The notes beneath the pieces were generated by a model. It did no database searches. It was not told where the DNA came from and worked only from the letters and a program-made list of their open reading frames with translations. DNA of 64,000 nucleotides from Streptomyces sp. SM11 (GTDB lineage Bacteria > Actinomycetota > Actinomycetes > Streptomycetales > Streptomycetaceae). Below are positions 55,619 through 64,000 of this stretch, one piece after another. The DNA is taken from positions 1-64,000 of the forward strand of contig NZ_NEUE01000193.1 in assembly GCF_002910905.1 (NCBI RefSeq), read 5' to 3'. Position numbers and translations under genes: made by a program. How positions within the stretch are numbered: position 1 is the stretch's first letter; each line of letters opens with the position of its first letter.

Positions 55619-55634
55619 CTAAGCGCTTGCTCAG
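55619..55634. promoter_or_regulatory. CTAAGCGCTTGCTCAG operator-like site E
   Basis: Identical 16-mer to site D at 54385. Located between the MaoC start (55571, minus) and soxR (55685, plus). Confidence 0.65.
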
Positions 55635-55684
55635 CATCGTTGTGCGGCGCGTTCCTGTCAACGACATGGCAGTAGGTTTGAGGG

Positions 55685-56161
55685 GTGCCACAGATCCCAC
55701 AGACACTTCACGAACTCTCGGTCGGCCAGCTCTCGGCGCGCAGTGGCGCCGCCGTCTCGGCCCTGCACTTCTACGAGTCCAAGGGCCTGATCAGCTCCAC
55801 CCGCACCAGCGGCAACCAGCGCCGTTACTCGCGGGACGCGCTGCGCCGGGTCGCCTTCGTCCGGGCGGCCCAGCGCGTCGGCATCCCGCTGGCCACGATC
55901 CGGGACGCACTGGGCGAACTGCCCGAGGAGCGCACGCCCAACCGCGAGGACTGGGCCCGCCTCTCCGAGGTCTGGCGCAAGGAACTGGACGAGCGCATCA
56001 CGCAGTTGCACCGCCTGCGCGACCATCTGACCGACTGCATCGGATGCGGCTGTCTGTCGCTGGAGACCTGCGTGCTGTCCAACCCGGACGACATCAACGG
56101 CGAGCGGATCACCGGTTCCCGTCTGATGCCCGAGCGTGAGCAGCCGCCCGGGCGTACGTAG
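55685..56161 (+). CDS. soxR: redox-sensing transcriptional regulator SoxR
   Basis: 158 residues from GTG 55685. MerR-type DNA-binding domain ([26 protein letters not shown]) and the [2Fe-2S] signature [12 protein letters not shown] (C-x2-C-x-C-x5-C). In Streptomyces SoxR responds to redox-active compounds and controls a few exporter and oxidoreductase genes. No obvious target is beside it. GAGGGG sits directly before the start, so spacing is short. Confidence 0.95.
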   Translation: MPQIPQTLHELSVGQLSARSGAAVSALHFYESKGLISSTRTSGNQRRYSRDALRRVAFVRAAQRVGIPLATIRDALGELPEERTPNREDWARLSEVWRKELDERITQLHRLRDHLTDCIGCGCLSLETCVLSNPDDINGERITGSRLMPEREQPPGRT

Positions 56162-56185
56162 CTCCCGGCACGGGGCCCCGGAACC

Positions 56186-56800
56186 TCACGCCGCCTGCGC
56201 GGCCGGCGACCGGTGCCGTTGCAGCCGGGCCCCGGCCAGCGTGCGGTCGGTGAGGGCCGACTGCGGCACCGCGATCCCGCAGCCCGTGCACACCGGGCCC
56301 GCCCACGGCGCCTCGCCGCGCTCCTGCCGCCACTCGATGCCGGTGCCCGCGCAGACCGGGCAGGCGGAGCCGCGGCCGGAGCCGAGCGCCGCGATCAGGC
56401 GGCACAGGACCTCGGCGAGCGGCGCGGTCGGATGGACGCCCGGGTCGGAGCAGCGGGCCACCCCGTGACCGCCCCGGGCGCGGCGGTGCCAGTCGTCGAA
56501 CGCGCCGGGCCGCCGCAGCCCCGCGTGCTTCTCGCGCCGCCGCCGCTCGGCGAACCCCGCCTCGTACGCGAGCCAGACGGCCCGCGCCTCCTCCAGCTCG
56601 TCCAGCGCGCCCATCAGGCGCACCGGATCGGGCGCCCGGTCCTCGGGATCGATCCCGTGCCGGGCGCAGAGATGGTCCCAGGTCGCCCGGTGCCCGTACG
56701 GGGCGAATCTCTCCAAACACCTGCGCAGCGAATACCGCCGCAGGGCCAGATCACCCAGCGGATCGCGTACCTGTCTCGCAAGACTCCGGAAACCGGCCAT
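56186..56800 (-). CDS. conserved hypothetical protein with zinc-ribbon-like Cys pairs
   Basis: 204 residues. ATG 56800, GGAGG ten bases upstream. Basic N-terminal half (RSLARQVRDPLGDLALRRYS) and a C-terminal half containing CPVCAGTGIEW and PVCTGCGIAVP, two CxxC knuckles suitable for one zinc ion. It has no signal peptide or membrane segment. Convergent with soxR, 24 bp apart. No known function. Confidence 0.65.
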   Translation of the reverse strand: MAGFRSLARQVRDPLGDLALRRYSLRRCLERFAPYGHRATWDHLCARHGIDPEDRAPDPVRLMGALDELEEARAVWLAYEAGFAERRRREKHAGLRRPGAFDDWHRRARGGHGVARCSDPGVHPTAPLAEVLCRLIAALGSGRGSACPVCAGTGIEWRQERGEAPWAGPVCTGCGIAVPQSALTDRTLAGARLQRHRSPAAQAA

Positions 56801-57034
56801 GACACCGCCACCTCCGTCGCTCGTCCTTGGACGTCAAAGAATGGACGTACGCCTGCCCGTTTCGGCTCCATCGAAAGATGAGATCCTTCCATTGGCCGAG
56901 ACGCCCCAGGTGGGACGGGGTGCCCCGGGCGGAAGCGGAACGGCGCGCGGGCGGGTGGTGCGAGGGCGTGCGGTCCTCCCACGGGTGGCGAAAATCGATG
57001 GCGGCGTCACGGTCCCGTGCGGTTGGGTTCCCCC

Positions 57035-57517
57035 ATGACGCCAGTTCGCCCGCGCCTGGAGAAGGTCACCCCCGACAATGTGCTCACCGCCTGTCGGCTG
57101 GAAGTCGCACCCGAGCAGCGCGTGTTCGTCGCCCCGGTCGCACAGTCCCTGGCCGAGGCCCACGTGCATCCCGGCATCGCCTGGCCCCGGCTGATCTGTG
57201 ACGGTGAGCGCGTCGTCGGCTTCGTGATGGCCTTCTTCGACGTGCCGTTCGACTTCGATTCCGAAGTGCCGGACGCCCCGCCCCGCTCCGGGCTCTGGCG
57301 GCTCGCCGTGGCCTCCGGCGAGCAGGGCCGGGGCTACGGGCGGTTCGCCGTGGGGGCGGTGAACGAGGAGATCCGGCGGCGCGGCGGGACGCTCTCGACC
57401 GTGACCTGGAAGTCCGGCGAGGGCGGACCGGAGGAGTTCTACCTCCGGCTCGGCTACCGCAAGCGGGGCCTCACCGATGACGGCGAGTACCTCGGTGACC
57501 TGGACCTGACCGGCTGA
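57035..57517 (+). CDS. GNAT-family acetyltransferase
   Basis: 160 residues from ATG 57035. Acetyl-CoA loop GLWRLAVASGEQGRGYGRFAVGAV; C-terminal EEFYLRLGYRKRGL. Similar in form to spermidine N-acetyltransferases. Upstream is a 230-bp non-coding gap with no clear features. Acceptor unknown. Confidence 0.85.
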   Translation: MTPVRPRLEKVTPDNVLTACRLEVAPEQRVFVAPVAQSLAEAHVHPGIAWPRLICDGERVVGFVMAFFDVPFDFDSEVPDAPPRSGLWRLAVASGEQGRGYGRFAVGAVNEEIRRRGGTLSTVTWKSGEGGPEEFYLRLGYRKRGLTDDGEYLGDLDLTG

Positions 57518-57557
57518 AGAGCGGCCGCGCGGCCGGTCCGGGTCCGGGCCGGCCGCG

Positions 57558-58838
57558 CTACCCGCGGTACCGCAGGTACCTCCGCCGATTCGCCCGGAAC
57601 GCCGACAGGTCCCGCTGCCACGCCCGTACCACCGCGTCGGTGTCCGCGCCCGCGTCGATCATCGTGCGGACCCGGGTGTTCCCGGTGAGCTTGTCGATCC
57701 AGTTGTCGGGGCGCCAGGCGAAGCCGCTCCACGTCCGCTTCGCTGTCACCAGCAGGGCGATCCCGGTGCGGACCGGGTCGAAGACCTCCCGGTCCTGGAC
57801 GTGCAGTTGCACCCCGCCCACCGTCTTCCCCGCGAACTTGGAGAAGGTCGGTGCGAAGTACGCCTCGCGGAAGGCCACCCCCGGCAGCTCCAGCGCGTTC
57901 GCGGCGGCCGCCCAGCGGTGGTCGACACCCTCCGCGCCCAGCAGCTCGAAGGGGCGCGTGGTGCCCCGGCCCTCGGAGAGGTTGGTGCCCTCGAAGAGGC
58001 AGGTGCCGGAGTAGACGAGCGCCGTCTCGGGCGTCGGCATGTTCGGGCTCGGCGGCACCCACGGCAGCCCGGTGTCGTCGAAGAAGTCCGAGCGCCGCCA
58101 CCCCGACATCGTCACCACGTCCAGCCGCACCGGATTCTCGTGCAGGAACTCCGTGTTGAAGAACAGGGCCAGCTCCGCCACCGTCATCCCGTGCGCCTGG
58201 GCGATCTCCCGGCGGCCGACGAACGTGGCGAACGCCGGGTCCAGCACCGGGCCCAGAGCGGCCCGCCCGGTCACCGGGTTCGGGCGGTCCAGCACGACGA
58301 GGCGCTTGCCCGCGAGCGCGGCCGCCTCCATGCAGTCGTACAGCGTCCAGATGTACGTGTAGAAGCGCGCGCCCGCGTCCTGGATGTCGAAGACGACGGT
58401 GTCCACGCCCGAGGCGGTGAAGATGTCCGCGAGCGGCTGCCCGCTCTTGAGGTACGTGTCGTAGACCGGGAGCCCGGTCGCCGGGTCGTCGTAGCGCCCC
58501 TCCGAGCCGCCCGCCTGCGCGGTGCCCCGGAAGCCGTGCTCGGGTCCGAAGACGGCGGTCAGGTTCACCCGCGCGTCCGGGTGCATCACATCGACGATGT
58601 GCCGGACGTCGGCGGTGATGCCGGTCGGGTTGGTGACGATGCCGACCTGCTGGCCCCGCAGCAGCCGGTAGCCGTCGGCCGCCAGCCGGTCGAAGCCGGT
58701 TCGCACCCGGCCGCGCCCGGGTCCGGAGCCGCGTCCGGGGGCGGTCGACGCGACGGCGGGTCCGGTGCCGGCCGCCGTCGCCGCGAGCGCTCCCAGGGCG
58801 CCTCCCGCGGCCAGCACACCACGTCGGGACAGGCTCAT
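57558..58838 (-). CDS. namZ: exo-beta-N-acetylmuramidase NamZ-like (DUF1343), secreted
   Basis: 426 residues. Members cleave terminal MurNAc from peptidoglycan fragments. GGAGG precedes ATG 58838. A twin-arginine-type signal SRRGVLAAGGALGALAATAA begins it. Key DUF1343 stretches are QQVGIVTNPTGITAD, VFGPEHGFRG, VFDIQDAGARFYTYIWTL, VLDRPNPVTG and CLFEGTNLSEGRGTTRPFE. It lies alone and is convergent with the GNAT gene. Confidence 0.88.
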   Translation of the reverse strand: MSLSRRGVLAAGGALGALAATAAGTGPAVASTAPGRGSGPGRGRVRTGFDRLAADGYRLLRGQQVGIVTNPTGITADVRHIVDVMHPDARVNLTAVFGPEHGFRGTAQAGGSEGRYDDPATGLPVYDTYLKSGQPLADIFTASGVDTVVFDIQDAGARFYTYIWTLYDCMEAAALAGKRLVVLDRPNPVTGRAALGPVLDPAFATFVGRREIAQAHGMTVAELALFFNTEFLHENPVRLDVVTMSGWRRSDFFDDTGLPWVPPSPNMPTPETALVYSGTCLFEGTNLSEGRGTTRPFELLGAEGVDHRWAAAANALELPGVAFREAYFAPTFSKFAGKTVGGVQLHVQDREVFDPVRTGIALLVTAKRTWSGFAWRPDNWIDKLTGNTRVRTMIDAGADTDAVVRAWQRDLSAFRANRRRYLRYRG

Positions 58839-59013
58839 TCCACTACCTCCATGATCGCGCCGACTGTCATGGCCACGCACGCTAGCGCGGGCCGGGGCCG
58901 CACGGAACGACCTGCGCCGCACCGATTCCCCCAGCCGGTCCCCGCGCTCATCCCCGGCCCCGTCCGGACTTCTCCCGGGGCCCCCGCGACCCGTCCCGAC
59001 CCTTCCCCGATCA

Positions 59014-59026
59014 CATACCGACCGGT
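59014..59026. promoter_or_regulatory. CATACCGACCGGT motif upstream of SDR/AMP-ligase operon
   Basis: Same 13-mer as at 42755 (opposite strand). 35 bp before the SDR start. Continues GTTAGT, giving partial dyad ACT..ACCGGT. Likely bound by a TetR protein such as that at 61560; inference. Confidence 0.5.
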
Positions 59027-59060
59027 TAGTCTGCCGGTGCAGCCGGATGGGAGAGGCGGG

Positions 59061-59831
59061 ATGACGATGGGTACGGTGCAGGGCGCCGGTGTTGTGGTCA
59101 CAGGGGCCGGAGGCGGCATCGGAGCCGCTCTGGCCCGCAGGCTCGCCGCCGGGGGAGCGCGGGTCGTCGTCAACGACCTCGACCTCGCCCGGATCGAGCC
59201 GCTCGCGAAGGAGATCGGCGGCTTCGCCGTCGCCGGGGACGCCTCGGGCGTCGTGGACGCGGCCCGGGAGGCGCTGGGCGGCACGGTCGACGTCTACTGC
59301 GCCAACGCGGGCCTGGCCTCGCCCGGCGACGTGTTCGCCGACGAGGAGGTCTGGGCCGCCGCCTGGGACGTCAATGTGATGGCCCATGTCCGCGCGGCCA
59401 AGGCGCTGCTGCCGGAGTGGCTGGAGCGCGGCAGCGGCCGCTTCGTCACCACCGCCTCCGCCGCCGGGCTGCTGACGATGATCGGCGCTGCCCCGTACAG
59501 CGTCACCAAGCACGGGGCGGTCGCCTTCGCCGAGTGGCTCTCGCTCACCTACCGCCACCGCGGCATCAAGGTCCACGCGATCTGCCCGCAGGGCGTGCGC
59601 ACCGACATGCTCACCGCCGCGGGATCGGCCGGCGAGCTGGTCCTCGCCCCCGGCGCCATCGAGCCGGACGCCGTCGCCGACGCGCTGTTCGAGGCGATGG
59701 ACGCCGACCGCTTCCTGGTCCTGCCGCACCCCGAGGTGGCCGGCTACTACCAGGCCCGCGCCGCCGATCCCGACCGGTGGATGGGCCAGATGAACCGCCT
59801 CCAGCAGAAGTGGGAGGCGAGCGGCGCATGA
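59061..59831 (+). CDS. short-chain dehydrogenase/reductase
   Basis: 256 residues. ATG 59061 with GAGAGG upstream. NAD(P)-binding GVVVTGAGGGIGAALARRL, CANAG, and the active site Ser in TTASAAGLLTM with YSVTKHG (Tyr-x3-Lys). ATGA overlap with the AMP-ligase gene downstream marks one operon. Probably reduces or oxidises a 3-hydroxyacyl-type substrate made by the ligase product. Confidence 0.9.
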   Translation: MTMGTVQGAGVVVTGAGGGIGAALARRLAAGGARVVVNDLDLARIEPLAKEIGGFAVAGDASGVVDAAREALGGTVDVYCANAGLASPGDVFADEEVWAAAWDVNVMAHVRAAKALLPEWLERGSGRFVTTASAAGLLTMIGAAPYSVTKHGAVAFAEWLSLTYRHRGIKVHAICPQGVRTDMLTAAGSAGELVLAPGAIEPDAVADALFEAMDADRFLVLPHPEVAGYYQARAADPDRWMGQMNRLQQKWEASGA

Positions 59832-61510
59832 GCGACGTGACCTCCGCCGGCTCCGGCTACGCGGCCCAGCCGTGGCTCGCCCTGCTCAGCGACGCCCAGC
59901 GTGCCCCCGTCGCCCCGCCCCCGACCGTGCTGCACGCCTTCCGGGGCGCAGTCGGGCGCGCGCCCGGGCATCCGGCCCTGGCCTACTTCGACGGCCGCCT
60001 GAGCTACCGCGAGACCGACGAGCTGTCCGACTCGGTGGCCGGACACCTCGCCGCCCGGGGGCTCCGCCGCGGCGACCGGGTCGCGATCATGCTCCAGAAC
60101 AGCCCGCACTTCGTCCTCGCGCTGCTCGGCGCGTGGAAGGCGGGGGCCGTCGTCGTACCGCTCAACCCGATGTACAAGTCCGGGGAGGTCGGCCATGCCC
60201 TCGCGGACGCCCAGGTCACCGCGCTGATCTGCTCGGACCGGGCGTGGGAGGCGTATCTGCGGGACACCGCGGCGGCGGCCCCGGACCTCACCGTCGCCCT
60301 CACCGCCTGCGAGCTGGACCTCCAGTCCGTGAACGACCCCCGTGTCCTCGGCTTCGAACGGCTCCCCGCCCCGGGCCCCGACGACCTCGCGGACGACCTG
60401 CTGACCGCCGCCCGCGCCGGGAACCCGGCCCCGGCAGACCGGGAGCTCACCGCCGCCGACGTGGCGCTGATCAGCTACACCTCCGGCACCAGCGGCACCC
60501 CCAAGGGCGCCATGAACGCCCACGGCAACATCATGGTCAACGCCGAACGCCAGCGCACCGGCCATCCGATCGCCGAGGGCTCCGCCTACTTCGCGCTCGC
60601 CCCGCTCTTCCACATCACCGGGATGGTCTGCCAGCTCGCCGCCTGCGTCACCAACGCGGGCACGCTCGTCCTCGCCTACCGCTTCGAGGCCGGCGTCGTC
60701 CTGGAGGCCTTCGCCGCCCACCGCCCCGCCTACACCGTCGGGCCCTCCACCGCGTTCATGGCCCTGGCCGCGCACCCGGACGTCACCCCGGACCACTTCG
60801 CCTCGTTCCGGGTGATCTCCTCCGGCGGCGCACCCCTGCCGCCCGCGCTCGTGGAGAGGTTCCGCGCGGGCTTCGGCCCGTACATCCGCAACGGCTACGG
60901 ACTCACCGAGTGCACCGCGCCCTGCGCCTCGGTCCCGCCGGAGCGCGAGGCCCCCGTCGACCCGGTCTCGGGCACCCTCTCCGTCGGCGTGCCCGGCCCC
61001 GACACCGTCGTACGGATCCTCGACGAGACGGGTCAGGAGGTGCCCTTCGGGGAACAGGGCGAGATCGCGGTGCGCGGCCCCCAGGTCGTCTCCGGCTACT
61101 GGAACCTCCCCGAGGCCACGGACGCCGCCTTCCCGGACGGCGAGCTGCGCACCGGCGACATCGGGTTCATGGACGCGGCGGGCTGGCTGTACGTCGTCGA
61201 CCGCAAGAAGGACATGATCAACGCCTCCGGGTTCAAGGTGTGGCCCCGTGAGGTGGAGGATGTCCTGTACACCCACCCGGCGGTGCGCGAGGCGGCCGTC
61301 GTGGGCGTGCCCGACGCGTACCGGGGGGAGACGGTCCGGGCGTACGTGAGCCTGCTCCCGGGCGCCGCCTTGGAGCCCGGCGAGCTGGGCGCGTACTGCG
61401 AGGAGCGGCTCGCGGCGTACAAGTATCCGCGCGAGGTGGAGATCCTGGCCGAGCTGCCGAAGACGGCGAGTGGGAAGATCCTCAGGCGGGAACTGCGTTC
61501 CCCCCGTTAG
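59828..61510 (+). CDS. AMP-dependent acyl-CoA synthetase/ligase
   Basis: 560 residues; activates a carboxylic acid as acyl-AMP then acyl-CoA. Motifs: ISYTSGTSGTPKGAMN (P-loop A3), NGYGLTECTAPC (A5), LRTGDIGFMDAAGWLYVVDRKKDMI (A7-A8), LPKTASGKILRRELR with the catalytic Lys (A10). Translationally coupled to the SDR upstream and followed by a TetR regulator 50 bp on. Acid substrate unknown; fatty acid or aryl acid possible. Confidence 0.9.
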   Translation: MSDVTSAGSGYAAQPWLALLSDAQRAPVAPPPTVLHAFRGAVGRAPGHPALAYFDGRLSYRETDELSDSVAGHLAARGLRRGDRVAIMLQNSPHFVLALLGAWKAGAVVVPLNPMYKSGEVGHALADAQVTALICSDRAWEAYLRDTAAAAPDLTVALTACELDLQSVNDPRVLGFERLPAPGPDDLADDLLTAARAGNPAPADRELTAADVALISYTSGTSGTPKGAMNAHGNIMVNAERQRTGHPIAEGSAYFALAPLFHITGMVCQLAACVTNAGTLVLAYRFEAGVVLEAFAAHRPAYTVGPSTAFMALAAHPDVTPDHFASFRVISSGGAPLPPALVERFRAGFGPYIRNGYGLTECTAPCASVPPEREAPVDPVSGTLSVGVPGPDTVVRILDETGQEVPFGEQGEIAVRGPQVVSGYWNLPEATDAAFPDGELRTGDIGFMDAAGWLYVVDRKKDMINASGFKVWPREVEDVLYTHPAVREAAVVGVPDAYRGETVRAYVSLLPGAALEPGELGAYCEERLAAYKYPREVEILAELPKTASGKILRRELRSPR

Positions 61511-61559
61511 AACGGCGTCGAAACAGCGCACGCACGGTACGAAAGGAAGGTGGCGGCTC

Positions 61560-62153
61560 ATGGCCAAGGCGACGGATCAGAACGGCACTCCCGTCCCTCA
61601 GAGGCTGCTGGCCACCGCCACCCGGCTCTTCGCCGAGCGCGGGTACGACCGCACCTCGGTCCAGGAGATCGTCGAGGCGGCAGGCGTCACCAAGGGGGCG
61701 CTCTACCACTACTTCGGCTCCAAGGAGGACCTGCTCCAGGAGGTGTACGCCCGGGTACTGCGGCTCCAGCAGGAGCGGCTGGACGCCTTCGCGGACGCCG
61801 AGGCGCCCATCGAGCAGCGGCTGCGCGACGCGGCGGCCGACGTGGTCGTCACGACCATCGACAACCTGGACGACGCGGCGATCTTCTTCCGCTCCATGCA
61901 CCATCTGAGCCCGGAGAAGTACAAACAGGTGCGCGTCGAGCGCCGCCGCTACCACGAGCGCTTCCGGGCGCTGATCGAGGAGGGCCAGCGCGGCGGCGTG
62001 TTCTCCACGGCCACCCCGGCCGACCTGGTCGTCGACTACCACTTCGGCTCGGTCCACCACCTCTCCACCTGGTACCGCCCGGACGGTCCGCTCAGCCGCC
62101 AGGAGGTCGCCGACCACCTCGCGGACCTGCTGCTGCGGGCGCTGCGCCCGTAG
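61560..62153 (+). CDS. TetR-family regulator
   Basis: 197 residues. ATG 61560 with GAAAGGAAGG upstream. Helix-turn-helix LLATATRLFAERGYDRTSVQ and IVEAAGVTKGALYHYFGSKEDLL. Downstream of SDR and ligase in the same direction, probably their repressor, acting at the 59014 motif. C-terminal domain resembles KstR2/acyl-CoA-binding type. Confidence 0.88.
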   Translation: MAKATDQNGTPVPQRLLATATRLFAERGYDRTSVQEIVEAAGVTKGALYHYFGSKEDLLQEVYARVLRLQQERLDAFADAEAPIEQRLRDAAADVVVTTIDNLDDAAIFFRSMHHLSPEKYKQVRVERRRYHERFRALIEEGQRGGVFSTATPADLVVDYHFGSVHHLSTWYRPDGPLSRQEVADHLADLLLRALRP

Positions 62154-62487
62154 CGCGGCGGTCGCGCCCGTGACGCGGCGGTACGGGCGAGGGGCCGGGC
62201 CACCCACTGGCCCGCTCCGCCGGGCGGGGTGAGTCTGGATGTATGACGTATGTCCTGCCTCCCGATGAGGCGCCAGGGTTCACGGGTACACCCCCGTTCG
62301 TTAATAGAACGGTTCTGTCCGGTTTCCGCTCTTGACGGAGCACGGTCACTTCCTTGAGCATCGGTCACGCATCGCGCACCTCTGGGCCGCTCGTCCGGGC
62401 CCACGCTCCAGGACCCGGCCGGATCATCACGCGGCCGGGGACCCCCCGCACGTTCCGTCAGTCCCCAACGGAATCCGGAGCCCGTGA
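62154..62487. other. 334-bp intergenic region before the aminopeptidase
   Basis: Starts with two imperfect copies of GCGCCCGT..CGCGGCGGT (62146-62183), followed by a CGGGCC/GGCCCG hairpin (62196-62214) that could end the TetR transcript. An AT-rich stretch near 62300 contains the palindrome AGAACGGTTCT (62306-62316), likely in the aminopeptidase promoter. No gene. Confidence 0.5.
62306..62316. promoter_or_regulatory. AGAACGGTTCT palindrome in aminopeptidase upstream region
   Basis: Perfect 11-nt dyad 172 bp before the start, next to TTAATAG, the most AT-rich point of this gap. Possible operator or promoter element. Confidence 0.35.
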
Positions 62488-63825
<1,338 letters not shown>

Positions 63826-63842
63826 CCGTCGACCGCCCACCT

Positions 63843-63869
63843 GCGGCCCCCTCCCCGGGAGGGGGCCGC
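63843..63869. terminator. 13-bp-stem hairpin between convergent genes
   Basis: GCGGCCCCCTCCC, one base, GGGAGGGGGCCGC. It lies 17 bp after the aminopeptidase stop and 7 bp before the stop of the convergent acyl-CoA dehydrogenase. Confidence 0.75.
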
Positions 63870-63876
63870 TCGCGGC

Positions 63877-64000
63877 TCACACGTACCGCTTGATCTCCCG
63901 CCGGGCCAGCGACCGCTGGTGCACCTCGTCAGGACCGTCCGCCAGCCGCAGCGTCCGCGCCGAGGCCCACAGCTCCGCCAGCGGGAAGTCCTGGCTCACC
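63877..64000 (-). CDS. acyl-CoA dehydrogenase, C-terminal fragment at window edge
   Basis: Only the last 41 codons are inside the window: SQDFPLAELWASARTLRLAD, then GPDEVHQRSLARREIKRYV and TGA. The end GPDEVHxxxLAxxE is the usual C-terminus of acyl-CoA dehydrogenases. Start and active site lie outside. Confidence 0.75.
   Translation of the reverse strand, partial: VSQDFPLAELWASARTLRLADGPDEVHQRSLARREIKRYV

Overview
The window is chromosomal DNA from a very GC-rich actinomycete, almost certainly a Streptomyces of the S. griseus group. Codon third positions are nearly all G or C. Start sites are GTG-rich with GGAGG-type ribosome binding sites. Three secreted hydrolases closely match the S. griseus enzymes as I remember them: a streptogrisin B orthologue (7601-8500), a streptogrisin D orthologue (20319-21404) and a Ca-activated M28 aminopeptidase (62488-63825). 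I see no rRNA, tRNA, CRISPR array, transposase or integrase.

Left part (1-8.5 kb): the end of a PAP2 phosphatase, a DHA2 drug-efflux pump, a glutaryl-CoA-dehydrogenase-like enzyme, a SepF-like division protein, a DUF5685 gene broken by two short palindromic repeats, a DUF1684 protein and sprB. The most unusual block follows (8.7-19 kb). It holds a SLOG-domain gene convergent with a SLATT/DUF4231 membrane protein, then a four-gene FxSxx-COOH locus: precursor-like peptide FxsA ending FNSAL, radical-SAM maturase FxsB, TIR-like FxsC carrying an in-frame TTA (bldA) codon, and the MinD-like/TIR-like/NB-ARC/TPR protein FxsT. FxsB carries a C-terminal domain that looks like an HExxH peptide hydroxylase without its metal ligands. 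This looks like a nucleotide-signalling or immunity-flavoured RiPP system.

Middle (19-30 kb): an alpha/beta hydrolase, sprD, an ABC-2-like membrane protein, a secreted lipase and a cell-wall-anchored LPMO with a sortase motif. Next is a run of broken genes: an MFS remnant, a PH-domain gene with an in-frame TAG, and a tripartite tricarboxylate transporter operon (tctC, tctB, tctA) with its divergent response regulator, all frameshifted and tctA also internally deleted. From 30 to 42 kb come a methyltransferase-NUDIX-VOC fusion, GNAT/GntR/AAA genes, an SGNH hydrolase, a CaiB-type CoA transferase, an orphan type ISP specificity-like protein, a GntR/UTRA regulator and hmgA with a divergent TetR.

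Right part (42-64 kb): a molybdopterin oxidoreductase, a second MFS remnant, aldehyde and alcohol dehydrogenases, PPK2, an EamA exporter, and several acyl-CoA/TetR modules (acyl-CoA dehydrogenase, MaoC hydratase, SDR plus AMP-ligase), then soxR, namZ and the aminopeptidase.

Two themes cross the window. First, recurring TetR-type palindromes link distant metabolic genes: AACTAGCAGTGCTA(A/G)TT-like sites lie before the genes at 3112, 46408 and 52781; CTAAGCGCTTGCTCAG lies before 54448 and 55571; CATACCGACCGGT lies before 42843 and 59061. Second, about ten genes are interrupted, many by one-base length changes in G or C runs. Some of these may be sequencing errors, but the internal deletions and repeat insertions cannot be explained that way. 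All functional calls are from reading translations and motifs; no searches were run.
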